From Caldifarciminota bacterium (GTDB taxonomy: Bacteria > Hydrothermota > UBA3073): a DNA stretch of 35,256 bases. Under the pieces are notes generated by a model. That model had not been told where the DNA came from. It did no database searches and worked only from the letters and a program-made list of their open reading frames with translations. Positions 34,780 to 35,256 of this stretch are shown one piece after another. How positions within the stretch are numbered: position 1 is the first letter of the stretch; every line of letters begins with the position of its first letter. The position numbers were made by a program, and so were the translations under genes. The DNA lies in contig JAUWGP010000029.1 of assembly GCA_030606335.1 (NCBI GenBank), positions 1 through 35,256 of the forward strand, written 5' to 3'.

Positions 34780-35256
34780 ATGTTACTATTCATTTTTATA
34801 CTCTCCATATACGAACCTCTTGAATGGACAGAGTATAGAGACTACAGGTACGTTCAGTCAATAGACGCAGATATACGTTGGATATGGGTGGCTTCAACCG
34901 ATGGTATCATAAGGTATGACAAGCTAAGAGAAAGATGGGAGACACCATCTTCTAAAATAGCTTTCCCGGATAATATAAATATAATAGGTGTAGACGACTT
35001 TTCGAACTATATCTGGTTTATCACAACATCATCCCTTTCAAGATATAACCCCACACTAAAAAGTATTGACCAATATACACTCCCAGCAGAAGGCAGGTCT
35101 TTAAACATTGCCTTCACAGATGATTTCGTAATAATAAACATTGATGATAGATATTATGGATTTGACCGATTTACAGGAAAATTCGAAGAAATAGAACCTG
35201 GAAGTAATATCGAATGGAAACCTAAAAATCAACCCCAGGATTTTACACAATTGTCA
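34780..35256 (+). CDS. Secreted propeller-like protein, 3' end outside window
   Basis: The frame is open for 159 codons to the window edge. It begins MLLFIFILSIYEP, a short hydrophobic signal, then has blade-like repeats (RWIWVASTDGIIRYD, YIWFITTSSLSRYN) like those of sensor-type propellers. No ribosome binding site is seen before the ATG, and the promoter -10 is only seven bases upstream, so the message may be leaderless. The function is unknown. Confidence 0.7.
   Translation, partial: MLLFIFILSIYEPLEWTEYRDYRYVQSIDADIRWIWVASTDGIIRYDKLRERWETPSSKIAFPDNINIIGVDDFSNYIWFITTSSLSRYNPTLKSIDQYTLPAEGRSLNIAFTDDFVIINIDDRYYGFDRFTGKFEEIEPGSNIEWKPKNQPQDFTQLS

Overview
This is an AT-rich chromosomal window from an uncultured bacterium, probably of the FCB group or a WOR-3/Stahlbacteria-like candidate phylum. 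The evidence is several secreted proteins ending in type IX secretion (Por/T9SS)-type sorting domains, a gingipain-like C25 peptidase, AGGAGG ribosome binding sites, near-consensus TTGACA-N17-TATAAT promoters, and intergenic spaces full of small palindromes and word-like low-complexity tracts. The phylum is an inference from these traits only.

Layout. (1) 1-4342: four minus-strand genes (PIN-domain toxin-like, B12-binding radical SAM, and two hypothetical membrane proteins). They are separated by long spacers whose ends carry conserved CTAACGTT and TGTGTTARAC-type sites placed as in integron gene cassettes; the spacers also hold relics of a transposase 5' end, small palindromes and one strong promoter. 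(2) 4870-13643: a GYD-domain protein, a 1409-residue C25 peptidase and a beta-propeller protein, both with C-terminal sorting domains, then a polytopic GT-C-like membrane protein. (3) 13953-17668: carbamate kinase, tRNA-Ala(CGC) abutting a NifU-like gene, and acetyl-CoA synthetase under a consensus promoter. (4) 18356-19615: an OFA-type major facilitator. (5) 19631-25171: a minus-strand operon of a 43-codon ORF, lysine-ketoglutarate reductase, saccharopine dehydrogenase, phosphate butyryl/acetyltransferase, a PP-loop thiolase-like enzyme and a lipoprotein. (6) 25356-28428: TM2 protein, glyA, dCMP deaminase and a PflX-like radical SAM protein. (7) 28440-30425: a Na/Pi cotransporter with an added N-terminal Ig-like domain. 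(8) 31425-35256: two nearly identical tandem secreted propeller proteins around a small secreted ORF, then the start of another propeller protein at the window edge.

How the genes fit together. The operon in (5) joins the two halves of the saccharopine route of lysine breakdown, which animals and plants carry as one bifunctional protein, to a phosphate acyltransferase; with acetyl-CoA synthetase and carbamate kinase nearby the window looks like amino-acid fermentation or acyl-phosphate energy metabolism. The secreted proteins in (2) and (8) form a surface or exported set. The most unusual structures are the integron-like cassette spacing in (1), the Ig-Na/Pi fusion, the stop codon/tRNA one-base overlap, the coupled 43-codon ORF ahead of the lysine genes, and in-frame invasion of a low-complexity tract into the peptidase gene.
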